61,096 nucleotides of DNA, from NCBI GenBank assembly GCA_949287225.1, contig CASEFP010000063.1:1-61096 (forward strand). Reading direction: 5' to 3'. Below, piece after piece: positions 7,504 through 16,119 of this stretch (position 1 is the first letter of the stretch; each line of letters starts with the position of its first letter). The DNA is from an uncultured Lentisphaeria bacterium (GTDB lineage Bacteria; Verrucomicrobiota; Lentisphaeria; Victivallales; UBA1829). The position numbers were made by a program, and so were the translations under genes. Below the pieces are notes generated by a model. The model was not told where the DNA came from, made no database searches, and saw only the letters and a program-made list of their open reading frames with translations.

Positions 7504-9081
7504 TCACACCTCTTTCCTTTTGTTTCCGGAGAAACGGCTGTATAACACGTTCACTTCCCGTATGCGGAATAATATAGCAAGAATCAGGAAGATTGCAACA
7601 AAAACACATCCTGCGGCGCAAAGCGGCACAAAATCATGAACGAGCGGCACGAGATCGGAAAGCGGGGCGGCGAAGCGCGCGGCGAGCCATGCCGGATAGA
7701 GTCCCAGAAGCGAAATCACGAGAAGCGCCGCAAGATATTTCAGGATTCCGCGCCACGGCACACCTCCGACGGCACGTTCGAGTATCACAAGCAGAATCAG
7801 GTTGTTCAGATACGAACTGATCACGGTGGCCAGCGCAATCCCGCCCTGCCGGAGCGGAATCATCAGGATGAAATTCAGTCCGATGTTGACACAGATGCAG
7901 AAGACTGAAACATACATCGGGGTCTTCATGTCCTTGCGCGCATAGAATCCGGCGAGCGTGACCTTCATCGCGGCGAACGCCGGAATCCCGAACGCATAAA
8001 AGAGAAACGCCCAGGCGGTCTCCGCCAGCGCGGTCTCTCCGAAGGCATGGCGGTAGTAGACCATCCGGATCAGCTCCGTATGAAACAGGCACATGAACGC
8101 CGCCAGCGGAACAGTCAGGAACAGGAGAAGGCGCATCGAGGAGAACATGGTATGGATCATGTCATCGTAGTCGCGCCGGACCGCCATCGCGGACATCTCG
8201 GTCAGCGACACCGTCCCGAACGCCACGGCAAACACCCCGATAGGCAGATAGATCAGGCGGTCGCTGTAAGCCAGCGCCGGCACTGCGTAAGGTCCGATCC
8301 AGCAGGCGACACTGCGGTCGACAATCACGCTGACCTGATAGGCGACGGCTCCGAAGAGTCCCGGCAGGGTCAGGCGCCAGATCTCCACAAGCGCGCGGAG
8401 CCCCCGGAATGTCTTCCAGGAAAAGACAGGCAGAAGTTTGTGCTTCCGGAGGAGAAGAAGCATCAGAAACAGTTCCAGCACCCCGGAAACCAGAACTGAA
8501 ACTGCCAGCGCATCGAGCATCTTCGAAGGCTCGGAACGGAATAGCGGACAGACCAGCCAGAGGCAGAGAATCATGCAGATGTTCAGCCCGAGACTCACCA
8601 GCGCGGGCAGGAAAAACACCTTGATGCTGTTCATCAGCGAGGTCATCACGCCGATCAGACAGATGAAGATGCTGTACGGCATGATCAGCGGAATGAGCTT
8701 CAGCGTCAGCACCACGCGCGGCGCGGTCGCCAACGGCAGGAGCATCATCGAAATGCTCGACACGATGACGGTGACCACACAGAGGATCAGGCCCAGCCAG
8801 ATGAAGATCGTGGAGAAGCGTTTTCTCGCGGTTTCCGCTCCGCTCCGCTCGATGGTGTGCGTCATCATCGGGATCAGGACGGTTGCCAGAAGCCCTTCGC
8901 CGAACACCCTGCGGCAGAGATTCGGAATCATGAACGCCAGCGACCACGCCGACGCGATCGTGCCGCCGCCGAGGATCGAAGCGGTCAGGATCTCGCGAAA
9001 GAACCCGAGGAGACGGCTTGCGAACGTCGCTCCGGCAAGACCGCCGACCCGTTTGAGAATGCTGTTGGGCGCCGCTGCCAA
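7504..9081 (-). CDS. murJ: Lipid II flippase MurJ (MviN family)
   Basis: The 525-residue, very hydrophobic protein has about 14 membrane segments. It carries the MurJ N-terminal pattern of an Arg-rich first loop (LGFFREIL) and IPNLCRRVFGEG. It would move the peptidoglycan precursor lipid II across the inner membrane, in keeping with murD nearby on the other strand. No ATG or GTG fits the expected N-terminus, so a TTG at 9081 preceded by GGGGGAAGG is taken as start. It lies 30 bp after ychF and overlaps the ribosome-binding region of the nitroreductase gene, consistent with one operon. Confidence 0.93.
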   Translation of the reverse strand: MAAAPNSILKRVGGLAGATFASRLLGFFREILTASILGGGTIASAWSLAFMIPNLCRRVFGEGLLATVLIPMMTHTIERSGAETARKRFSTIFIWLGLILCVVTVIVSSISMMLLPLATAPRVVLTLKLIPLIMPYSIFICLIGVMTSLMNSIKVFFLPALVSLGLNICMILCLWLVCPLFRSEPSKMLDALAVSVLVSGVLELFLMLLLLRKHKLLPVFSWKTFRGLRALVEIWRLTLPGLFGAVAYQVSVIVDRSVACWIGPYAVPALAYSDRLIYLPIGVFAVAFGTVSLTEMSAMAVRRDYDDMIHTMFSSMRLLLFLTVPLAAFMCLFHTELIRMVYYRHAFGETALAETAWAFLFYAFGIPAFAAMKVTLAGFYARKDMKTPMYVSVFCICVNIGLNFILMIPLRQGGIALATVISSYLNNLILLVILERAVGGVPWRGILKYLAALLVISLLGLYPAWLAARFAAPLSDLVPLVHDFVPLCAAGCVFVAIFLILAILFRIREVNVLYSRFSGNKRKEV

Positions 9082-9111
9082 TTTCCTTCCCCCGTATTAA
9101 TTAGAACTGTT

Positions 9112-10212
9112 TCAGACGGAAAATCTTACAAAAACCGAATCTCCGTCCTGCACGACATACTCCTTGCCTTCGATACGGAGGCGCCCCGCCTCCTTCGCCG
9201 CATTCCAGGAGCCGTATTTCATCAGATCGTCATAGGAGACGACCTCCATGCGGATGAATCCCTTCTGCATATCCGTATGAATCTTGCCGGCGGCCTCGGG
9301 CGCGGTCATGCCGCGCGTGATGGTCCATGCGCGGGATTCGGTCGGACCCGCGGTGAAGAAGGTGATGTAGTCGAGCAGCCGGTATCCGGTATGGATCACG
9401 CGTTCGAGCCCGCTTTCGCTTACGCCGATATCCTCAAGGAACACCTGCGCGTCCTCCGGCGACATCGTGCTGAGATCCTCTTCGAGCTTCGCGCAGACGG
9501 GAACCACTTCAAGTCCGTGACGCGCGGCGCATTCGATCAGGGATCGGGATTTTTCCTCCTTTCCGAATGCGCGGAAAGCGTCCTCGTCAGTGTTCGCGCA
9601 GACAAACGCGGGCATCAGCGTCAGAAGCTGGAGATCCGCGAGCGCCTTTTTCACCTTCGGATCGCTTTTATCCGGCTTCGGGAGTCTGCCGCTGCTGAGG
9701 TCTTCGGCAAAAGAGGAGGCCAGCTCAAATTCAAATTTCGCCTCCGCATCTGCATTGCGGATCTGCTTGCGCGCGCGGTCGAGCCGGCCCGTCAGATGGT
9801 CGAGATCGGCAAGCATGAGTTCGGTCAGGATCAGCTCCAGGTCATGCGCGGGATCGACGCGTCCGGCGACATGGACGATGTCCGGATCGTCAAACAACCG
9901 CACGACATGCGCAATGGCGTCTACGCCGCGGATATGGCCGAGGAACTGGTTGCCAAGGCCCTCCCCCTGGCTGGCCCCTTCCACAAGTCCGGCAATATCA
10001 ATGAATTTCAGCGTCGTCGGAACAATCTTCGCCGAATGTTCCATCCGTGCCAGCTCGTCCAGGCGCTTATCCGGCACGGGAACGATGCCCGTATTCGGAT
10101 CAATCGTGCAGAACGGAAAATTTGCCGACGCCGCGCCGCCTTTGCACAGCGCATTGAAAAGAGTCGACTTCCCGACGTTCGGGAGTCCGACGAAACCGCA
10201 TGCGAAACCCAT
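9112..10212 (-). CDS. ychF: Redox-regulated ATPase YchF (Obg-like)
   Basis: The 366-residue length is normal for YchF/OLA1. The P-loop is GLPNVGKST near residue 8-16, followed by NFPFCTIDPN and DIAGLVEGASQGEGLGN. It lacks the guanine-specific NKxD signature, as expected for this ATP-preferring branch. The C-terminal TGS domain (TFFTAGPTESRAWTI, DMQKGFIRMEV) is complete. The start at 10212 has AGGGG five bases upstream; open reading continues further 5' but is not needed. YchF associates with ribosomes and translation stress responses. It is first in a minus-strand operon with murJ and divergent from murD. Confidence 0.96.
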   Translation of the reverse strand: MGFACGFVGLPNVGKSTLFNALCKGGAASANFPFCTIDPNTGIVPVPDKRLDELARMEHSAKIVPTTLKFIDIAGLVEGASQGEGLGNQFLGHIRGVDAIAHVVRLFDDPDIVHVAGRVDPAHDLELILTELMLADLDHLTGRLDRARKQIRNADAEAKFEFELASSFAEDLSSGRLPKPDKSDPKVKKALADLQLLTLMPAFVCANTDEDAFRAFGKEEKSRSLIECAARHGLEVVPVCAKLEEDLSTMSPEDAQVFLEDIGVSESGLERVIHTGYRLLDYITFFTAGPTESRAWTITRGMTAPEAAGKIHTDMQKGFIRMEVVSYDDLMKYGSWNAAKEAGRLRIEGKEYVVQDGDSVFVRFSV

Positions 10213-10371
10213 AAAAACCCCTGCTCCAGTTCTCAATCGTAAGTTAAGTCCCGGACAGTATCGGCCGGGACGGGAAATCCTGAAAAAAAGACTTTTAAAA
10301 ATACTTCCGGATCGTGTTTTTTTCAATCCGTGAAGTATATTAAAAAGAAGAATAAACAGGATTGTGCAATT

Positions 10372-11757
10372 ATGGATTTGGAAAACAGCGTCATGATCTG
10401 CGGGTTCGGCGTGAGCGGACAGGCCGCCGCCCGCCTCGCAGGCTATCTCGGTAAACACATTGTCATTGTCGATGAAAATTCCACACGCGAAATGCGCGAG
10501 CAGGCCGCGGAAATCCGGAAACAATATCCAGACGTCAGGATGGATCTCTTTTTTTCATGGACGGAAGAGATCACTCTCCCACGCTGTGAAACTGCCGTCA
10601 TGAGTCCGGGCGTCCGCCGAGGAGCAGCGCTTTTTCTCGCGGCGGAGCGGATGAACAAGGAAGTGATCAGTGAACTTGAATTCGCGCTCAGACACATCAC
10701 CTGCCCGATCGCCGCCATTACCGGGACAAACGGGAAAACGACGACAACCGAACTTACAACCGCTCTCCTGCGCGCGTCGGCGATCCGGGCGGAGTCCGCG
10801 GGAAACATCGGGCACGCCCTCAGCGACTGCGCGATCGAAGTGTGTGAACAGCGTGTCAAATACCTTGTCGTGGAAGTCAGCTCCTTCCAGATCGACACCG
10901 TTTCGCAGTTTCCGAAACACCCGGGCGTCATTCTCAACATCGCAAGCGACCACATCGACCGGCACGGCGGAATGGACGCTTACGCCGAAACCAAGTTCCG
11001 CATCTTCTCGGGCTCGCTCTCCGCACCGCCGGAGACCAGGATCATCAACAGCAATCTTCTCGGATACAGGAAGCGTTTCCTTCCCGCCGGACTCCCGGTG
11101 ACCACCTTCTCCGCAACCGATCCGGATGCCGATTTCACGTTGAAAAACGGGATCATCTGTTTTCACGGAAGAGAGATTCTCCCCTTTGCCGAGTCCGCGC
11201 TGAAAGGGCTTCACAACGCGGAAAACATCATGGCGGCGCTGGCGCTTGTCCGCGCGCTTCTGGGGGAGGACGCGATCTTCGCCACCTGCGTCCGCGACGC
11301 GATCCGCTCGTTCCTGCCGGATGCGCACCGGATGGAGGTGTTTCTCGAGAAAAACGGAATCCGCTACATCAACGACTCCAAGGCGACCAATCCGCACGCG
11401 GTCAACGCGGCCGTCGCGACGTTCGCGGCAGGACAGAACATCATTCTGATTCTCGGCGGACTGGACAAGGACATGGACTTCACGGAGCTCGCTCCGAGTC
11501 TTCCGCATATCCGCCAGGCGTTTCTGATCGGACAGTGCAAGGAAAAGATCCACGATGCAATCGCAGGCAAAGTGAAATGCAAGATGTCGAGCAGCCTCGA
11601 ATCGGCGGTCAAGGACGCCTGCTCCATGGCGAAGGCCGGCGACTGCGTGATGCTCTCCCCCGCGACGGCGAGCATGGACATGTTCAGGAACTACGCCGAA
11701 CGCGGCAGCCGCTTCAAGGAGATCGTCACGGGGCTTCTGGCGGGACGCGAAGCCTGA
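10372..11757 (+). CDS. murD: UDP-N-acetylmuramoylalanine--D-glutamate ligase
   Basis: The 461-residue protein is full-length MurD, the cytoplasmic enzyme that adds D-Glu to UDP-MurNAc-L-Ala. It has an N-terminal Rossmann domain (ICGFGVSGQAAA). The Mur-ligase ATP motif is AITGTNGKTTTTEL. The central-domain motif is EVSSFQID, and a C-terminal ligand-binding domain contains the YINDSKATNPHAV segment typical of MurD. The ATG at 10372 is chosen because AGGA lies ten bases upstream and the family N-terminus begins just after it; an ATG at 10330 is in frame but would add an odd Lys-rich leader. No other dcw-cluster gene adjoins it, so murD is detached here. Confidence 0.95.
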   Translation: MDLENSVMICGFGVSGQAAARLAGYLGKHIVIVDENSTREMREQAAEIRKQYPDVRMDLFFSWTEEITLPRCETAVMSPGVRRGAALFLAAERMNKEVISELEFALRHITCPIAAITGTNGKTTTTELTTALLRASAIRAESAGNIGHALSDCAIEVCEQRVKYLVVEVSSFQIDTVSQFPKHPGVILNIASDHIDRHGGMDAYAETKFRIFSGSLSAPPETRIINSNLLGYRKRFLPAGLPVTTFSATDPDADFTLKNGIICFHGREILPFAESALKGLHNAENIMAALALVRALLGEDAIFATCVRDAIRSFLPDAHRMEVFLEKNGIRYINDSKATNPHAVNAAVATFAAGQNIILILGGLDKDMDFTELAPSLPHIRQAFLIGQCKEKIHDAIAGKVKCKMSSSLESAVKDACSMAKAGDCVMLSPATASMDMFRNYAERGSRFKEIVTGLLAGREA

Positions 11758-11773
11758 TCTTTGTATTTTCCGC

Positions 11774-13636
11774 TTATTCCGCAGCTGCTTTGTTGCGGAA
11801 GAAGCGGTAGACCTTCCCTTCGATCAGCGTCACCCAGACGCCGCCGTCCGGCCCTGCGATGATTTTATTGATGGAGGAGTTGCCGCACTTGTATGTCCAG
11901 AGCAGCGCAGCCGTTCCGGAATCGACCGCGGCAAGCACGCCCTGCCGCGACCCGGCATAGACAATTCCGTCATGTTCCAGAATCGGGCATGGATTATGCT
12001 CATAGCCGAATTTCAGATCGACCTCCCAGAGACAGCGGTATTCCGGGGAAGCAGAGTCCACGGCAATCAGACGGCCGTTCATCGTCTTTGCGTAAACGCG
12101 CTGCCCGTCGGCGGAGATTCCCTGCGACTCCCGGACGGTAAAGCGGTTGGTGCGCCAGAGCTGACGGCCGGTTTTCAGGTCAAGCGCGGTCATGAAACGG
12201 TCCGGCGCGACGAGAAACACCTTCCCGGAAGCAATGACCGGCACGCAGTTCCCCGGAGAATAGAGTTTCTGCTTATGACCGTTGTCCCACTGCCACAGCA
12301 GTTTGCCGGAAGAAGCGTCCAGACAGTAGAGACGGCGGTCCCACGCGCCGAAAACGACTTTTCCCTCTCCGAGCGCGGGCTGCGCCTGAAAAATACCTTC
12401 CGCGCCGCTCCAGCTCCAGAGTTTTTTTCCGTTTTTCAGGTCGATTTTGCAGAACTCCCGTCCGCCCAGTCCCAGATAGAGAGATCCGCCGGCGATCAAC
12501 CCGTCGTTGACAAGGGGAAGCGGCGCGGGAATGCGCCACAGAATTTTCCCTGTTGCCGCATCCGCGCAGACAACCTCCCTGCGGATGCTCCCGACAATGA
12601 CACGCCCCTCATGATAGAGCGGCGTGGAATAAAGTGTCCCGCCCAGGTCCAGACGCCACAACTCCCTGCGCCGCAGCCAGTCGAACGCGCGCAGTTCGCC
12701 CGTGGAGGTTCCGTAATAGAAAACGGTCCCGGAAAACGCCGCGCCCGTGAAGATGGAGGCGTCCGCGCTCAGAATCAGATCCGCGTCCCACGCACGCGGC
12801 AGTCTGCCACCGATCGGCGCGGGCTCCGGCACGGACGGAAGATGGGAAAACGGCTCGGACGCCTGAAACGCATAGACCGCGTCGGAACGCGCCTGCCCGA
12901 GCTTCTTTTCATACACATGGAAACGGTCGTCCTTCATCACGACCACGGTATAGCCGAAGGAACGGTCCTTCGGATTGAAGAGCGCACGCCCCATGATTCC
13001 GGGGATGCCGCCCAGATTATAGGCGCGGAGCGCGTGACCGTGCCCGAAGAACATCGCCGCGGCGTGATACTTCCGCATCAGTTCGATGATCTCGGCTCCG
13101 TTGCTCAGCCATTCATTCGCAGGATAATGGGCGACGAAAACGGCACGGTCCCCCTCCTTCAGTTCGTCGTGCAGGACGCGGTCAAGCCACAGGATGTCTT
13201 CCGCCTTCACATGGCCGTCCCCCATTTTCATATAGGGGCCCGTGTTGAAGCCGACAAAGAGCCATTTGCCGCTTTTGAACTGGAAACGGTCGCCGCCCCA
13301 GAGTTTCTGAATCGTCAGCCCCGCGCTCTCCGACCAGTTGGTTTCATGGTTGCCCGGCACAAGATGATACGGAACGCGCAGCGCGGAGAGGGATTTCTTC
13401 ACCGTTTCCAGCTCGGCGTCCGTCCCCTGATTGGAGACATCGCCGGAGACGATCACAAAATCATATCCGTCCCGGTTGATTTCGGCGACAACCTTGTCCA
13501 GCGCCTCCGCATTTGGAGTTCCGGGGCTCACATGGAGATCGGTCAGGAGCGCAAACTGCTCCGCAAACAGCGCAAATGCGCAGAAAAACAGTGCCGGAAA
13601 CAGAATCCGTTTCATATGACCGGTCAATCGCCTCAC
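11774..13636 (-). CDS. Secreted metallophosphoesterase fused to a PQQ-like beta-propeller
   Basis: The 620-residue protein begins with a signal peptide (basic start, then ILFPALFFCAFALFA). Residues ~25-270 form a calcineurin-like phosphoesterase with the full metal set: TDLHVSPG, SGDVSNQG, PGNHETNW, AHYPANEW and GHGHA. Residues ~290-620 contain several PQQ/WD-like blades (repeats of the form D-x-x-x-G-K-x-L-W). A GTG start is chosen because GGAGG lies six bases upstream; an ATG at 13615 is internal to the signal peptide. It should act in the periplasm or outside the cell on a phosphoester. The propeller may bind a partner or glycan, and nothing shows that it carries PQQ itself. Confidence 0.87.
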   Translation of the reverse strand: MRRLTGHMKRILFPALFFCAFALFAEQFALLTDLHVSPGTPNAEALDKVVAEINRDGYDFVIVSGDVSNQGTDAELETVKKSLSALRVPYHLVPGNHETNWSESAGLTIQKLWGGDRFQFKSGKWLFVGFNTGPYMKMGDGHVKAEDILWLDRVLHDELKEGDRAVFVAHYPANEWLSNGAEIIELMRKYHAAAMFFGHGHALRAYNLGGIPGIMGRALFNPKDRSFGYTVVVMKDDRFHVYEKKLGQARSDAVYAFQASEPFSHLPSVPEPAPIGGRLPRAWDADLILSADASIFTGAAFSGTVFYYGTSTGELRAFDWLRRRELWRLDLGGTLYSTPLYHEGRVIVGSIRREVVCADAATGKILWRIPAPLPLVNDGLIAGGSLYLGLGGREFCKIDLKNGKKLWSWSGAEGIFQAQPALGEGKVVFGAWDRRLYCLDASSGKLLWQWDNGHKQKLYSPGNCVPVIASGKVFLVAPDRFMTALDLKTGRQLWRTNRFTVRESQGISADGQRVYAKTMNGRLIAVDSASPEYRCLWEVDLKFGYEHNPCPILEHDGIVYAGSRQGVLAAVDSGTAALLWTYKCGNSSINKIIAGPDGGVWVTLIEGKVYRFFRNKAAAE

Positions 13637-13709
13637 TTTATTCCTCCAATCTCTTTATTCTTCCTGCACTCCATATCACACTGCACACGATTACGGCGGC
13701 AGAACTTTC

Positions 13710-14342
13710 TCACGGATTCTGCTTTGCAGCGGCGTTATCCCTCACGAGAAGGTAAACTTTGTCATCCGGATGATATTTCCCTGCGATCAGGAGTTTCCGG
13801 AGCTCGGCAGTGGGGTTCAGGACAAGATTGTCCTGCAGTTTCACGGAAGGATCGACGGGCGTCCACGCCTTGCCTTTTTTCGGCGGAAGCGCAAAAGAAA
13901 CGAAACGCAGTTCCAAGCCGCGCGCATTCTCCGTCAGAAGCGCCAGATACCAGAAGCGTCCCAGCATCCAGACAGCGGAACTGTTGCACTGCGCCTCCTC
14001 ATTCAAGAGACGATCAACGGCAACGGAGACGGCAAGGAAATACTTTCCCTCAACCTCCATGAACATCCCGTCCAGCGGCGCCCAGTTCCCGTGATAATTC
14101 TTCTCCGGTCTGACGGGCGTCTGGACAATCCGGATCCTTACGGCTTCCGGATTCTCCTTATGCGGACTCAGGGCAACGTCGTAACGGTCCGAATCAGTCA
14201 CACATTTCCAGTTCCCGAGAAATGGTTTGGAGGAAGCCATGCTCTCCTTGTCAAAAGGTGGATACATGGTGGCGGTAACGGAACATCCCGCGAGAAAGAC
14301 CGCCGCAGCGGCGCCGAACAGAGAAACAAGTTTTCCGTACAT
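13710..14342 (-). CDS. Lipoprotein of unknown function
   Basis: The 210-residue product has a lipoprotein signal with lipobox LAGC near residue 20 and a clear AAAGGAG six bases before the ATG. The mature part has no family I recognise. It contains GNWKCVTDSDRYDVALS and a beta-rich stretch, compatible with a small sandwich fold. The residue after the lipid-bearing Cys is Ser, so outer-membrane sorting is likely by the usual rule. It sits alone between the phosphoesterase fusion and repeat copy B. In-frame codons upstream of 14342 are open but lack a ribosome-binding site. Confidence 0.75.
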   Translation of the reverse strand: MYGKLVSLFGAAAAVFLAGCSVTATMYPPFDKESMASSKPFLGNWKCVTDSDRYDVALSPHKENPEAVRIRIVQTPVRPEKNYHGNWAPLDGMFMEVEGKYFLAVSVAVDRLLNEEAQCNSSAVWMLGRFWYLALLTENARGLELRFVSFALPPKKGKAWTPVDPSVKLQDNLVLNPTAELRKLLIAGKYHPDDKVYLLVRDNAAAKQNP

Positions 14343-14499
14343 GGCACACTCCTTTTCCGGTTTGGAATGTATCATAGCACGCATCAGGAGAGAGGTCAAA
14401 AGAAAAAACGCTTTTTCAGGCGATTTTTTCAGAGAATGCGTACAGGAAAAAGCCCGGCGCGGACTCTGCCGAACCGGGCCGGAAAATACGGAACAGACA

Positions 14500-14655
14500 C
14501 TCCGGTGCAGAGCACACGCCCGTATCGGGGATTTCGCCTCCGGCGACCAGCTTACGCAGCTGGACCGCGGCAGGACTGAGAGTCCTGCACGAAGCTATTT
14601 TGGCGATGCAGAGCATCGCACTATAAATAGTGATTTTCTATAGTGATTTTTTTAT
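14500..14655 (+). repeat. Dispersed multi-hairpin repeat, copy B
   Basis: This is the second copy of the element seen at 1-141. The first hairpin has changed from ATGC/GCAT to GTGC/GCAC (14505-14515), a paired change that keeps the stem. CGCC/GGCG, CCAGC/GCTGG, the GCAGGACT/AGTCCTGC stem (14570-14588) and GCGATGC-AGA-GCATCGC (14603-14619) are intact. The tail differs: an extra AT hairpin (14619-14632) and two T-runs replace the tail of copies A and C. It lies in antisense orientation directly after the ackA stop codon. Confidence 0.85.
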
Positions 14656-14660
14656 AAATC

Positions 14661-15872
14661 TCATTTTGCCGCGGCAAGCACGCTCAGGACATGACGCGCG
14701 ATCATCAGTTCCTCGTTGGTCGGCATGACAATCAGTTTCCACGCGCTGTCATCGGTGGAGATGATGCCTTTCTTGCCGAAGCACGCCTTGTTCTTCTCCG
14801 GATCAAGCCGGACGTTGAGCGCGGCGATTCCGGAAACGATTTTCTCGCGGATCGGCAGGGAGTATTCGCCGATGCCGCCGGTGAAGACCAGCGCCTCGGC
14901 GCCGCCGAGAAGCACATAGTAGGCGCCGATGTATTTCACGACGCGGCGGACAAACATCTTAATCGCCAGTTCGGCCTGCTGATTGCCCTCGGACGCCGCG
15001 TTGAGCATGTCGCGCATGTCGCCGCTGCCGATGCCGCCGATGCCGAGAAGACCGGACTTCTTGTTGAGGATCGTATCGACCTCGTCCGGGGTGTTGCCGA
15101 TCTGGATCATGCGGATCACAGCTGCAGGGTCCATGTCGCCGCTGCGGGTGCCCATCATGAGGCCTTCCAGCGGGGTGAGTCCCATGGTCGTGTCAATGAC
15201 TTTCCCGTTCTTGACCGCCGCCATGCTGCATCCGTTGCCGAGATGGCAGGTGATGATTGTGGTATCCTCGAGCTTTTTGCCGAGGAACTCCGCCGTCGCC
15301 TTGGTAACGAAATGGTGGCTGGTGCCGTGGAAACCGTATTTGCGGATGCCGTATTTCTTGTAGTAGTCATACGGGATGGCGTAAAGATAGGCTTCCGGGG
15401 GCATCGTCTGATGGAACTGGGTGTCGAAGACGGCGACATTCGGAACGCCGGGGAAGATCTCCTCGCAGGCTTCGATTCCGGTAAGGTTCGCAGGATTGTG
15501 GAGCGGCCCGAGCGGGAAGCACTCCAGAATAATGTCCTTGACCTCTTTCGTAACCAGAACCGGCATCGTGACCTTCTCGCCGCCGTGGAGCACGCGGTGA
15601 CCGATCGCCGAAACTTCTGAGAGGCTCTTGAGCACACCGTGATCAGGATTGACAAGTTCTTCACAAACCGCTTTCAGGGCATCCGCATGATTGGCCACCT
15701 TCGGGGAGACCTCGATTTTGAATCCGTCCGGACGCTTGTAGATCAGGTTGGGTTTGTCGCTGCCGACACGTTCGACCTGACCGGACGCAATCATCTTCTC
15801 CTCGCCGTCCCCCATGGAAAAGAGCGTGAATTTCAGGGAAGAGCTTCCCGAATTGATGACCAGAACCTTCAT
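14661..15872 (-). CDS. ackA: Acetate kinase
   Basis: The 403-residue protein is full length. It converts acetyl phosphate and ADP to acetate and ATP, the substrate-level phosphorylation step of acetate fermentation. Visible family motifs are VLVINSGSSSLKF at the N-terminus, GHRVLHGGE, DTQFHQTMP, YGFHGTSHH, CHLGNGCS and VFTGGIGE. The ATG at 15872 is chosen because the family starts at this Met-Lys and AGGA lies close upstream; an upstream in-frame ATG lacks a ribosome-binding site. No pta gene is adjacent, so phosphotransacetylase must be elsewhere. Repeat copy B follows immediately downstream. Confidence 0.97.
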   Translation of the reverse strand: MKVLVINSGSSSLKFTLFSMGDGEEKMIASGQVERVGSDKPNLIYKRPDGFKIEVSPKVANHADALKAVCEELVNPDHGVLKSLSEVSAIGHRVLHGGEKVTMPVLVTKEVKDIILECFPLGPLHNPANLTGIEACEEIFPGVPNVAVFDTQFHQTMPPEAYLYAIPYDYYKKYGIRKYGFHGTSHHFVTKATAEFLGKKLEDTTIITCHLGNGCSMAAVKNGKVIDTTMGLTPLEGLMMGTRSGDMDPAAVIRMIQIGNTPDEVDTILNKKSGLLGIGGIGSGDMRDMLNAASEGNQQAELAIKMFVRRVVKYIGAYYVLLGGAEALVFTGGIGEYSLPIREKIVSGIAALNVRLDPEKNKACFGKKGIISTDDSAWKLIVMPTNEELMIARHVLSVLAAAK

Positions 15873-16035
15873 TTTTCCTGTTTCCTTCGAGTTTTCATTC
15901 ATTGTTATTTGGCGTATTGATAGAAAGAATAGAAAAATATAGCACGCTTTCCGGGAAAGGAAACCGTTTGTGCTTTTTTTCTCGAAAAAAAAAGATTTTT
16001 TCACAATTCGGAACTCCCGAACCCCCGGATTGCGG

Positions 16036-16064
16036 TTGACAAATGACGCAAAACATGGTATTGT
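16036..16064 (+). promoter_or_regulatory. Predicted sigma70 promoter of the M20 amidohydrolase gene
   Basis: Perfect -35 TTGACA (16036-16041), 17-bp spacer, -10 TATTGT (16059-16064), with the gene starting at 16120. The 247-bp region 15873-16119 also has to hold the ackA promoter, which I could not place confidently. Confidence 0.6.
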
Positions 16065-16119
16065 CCGGAAAATCTGATGCGAGCCGGTCGGCTCTGACCA
16101 ATCAACAAAGGACGGAATT

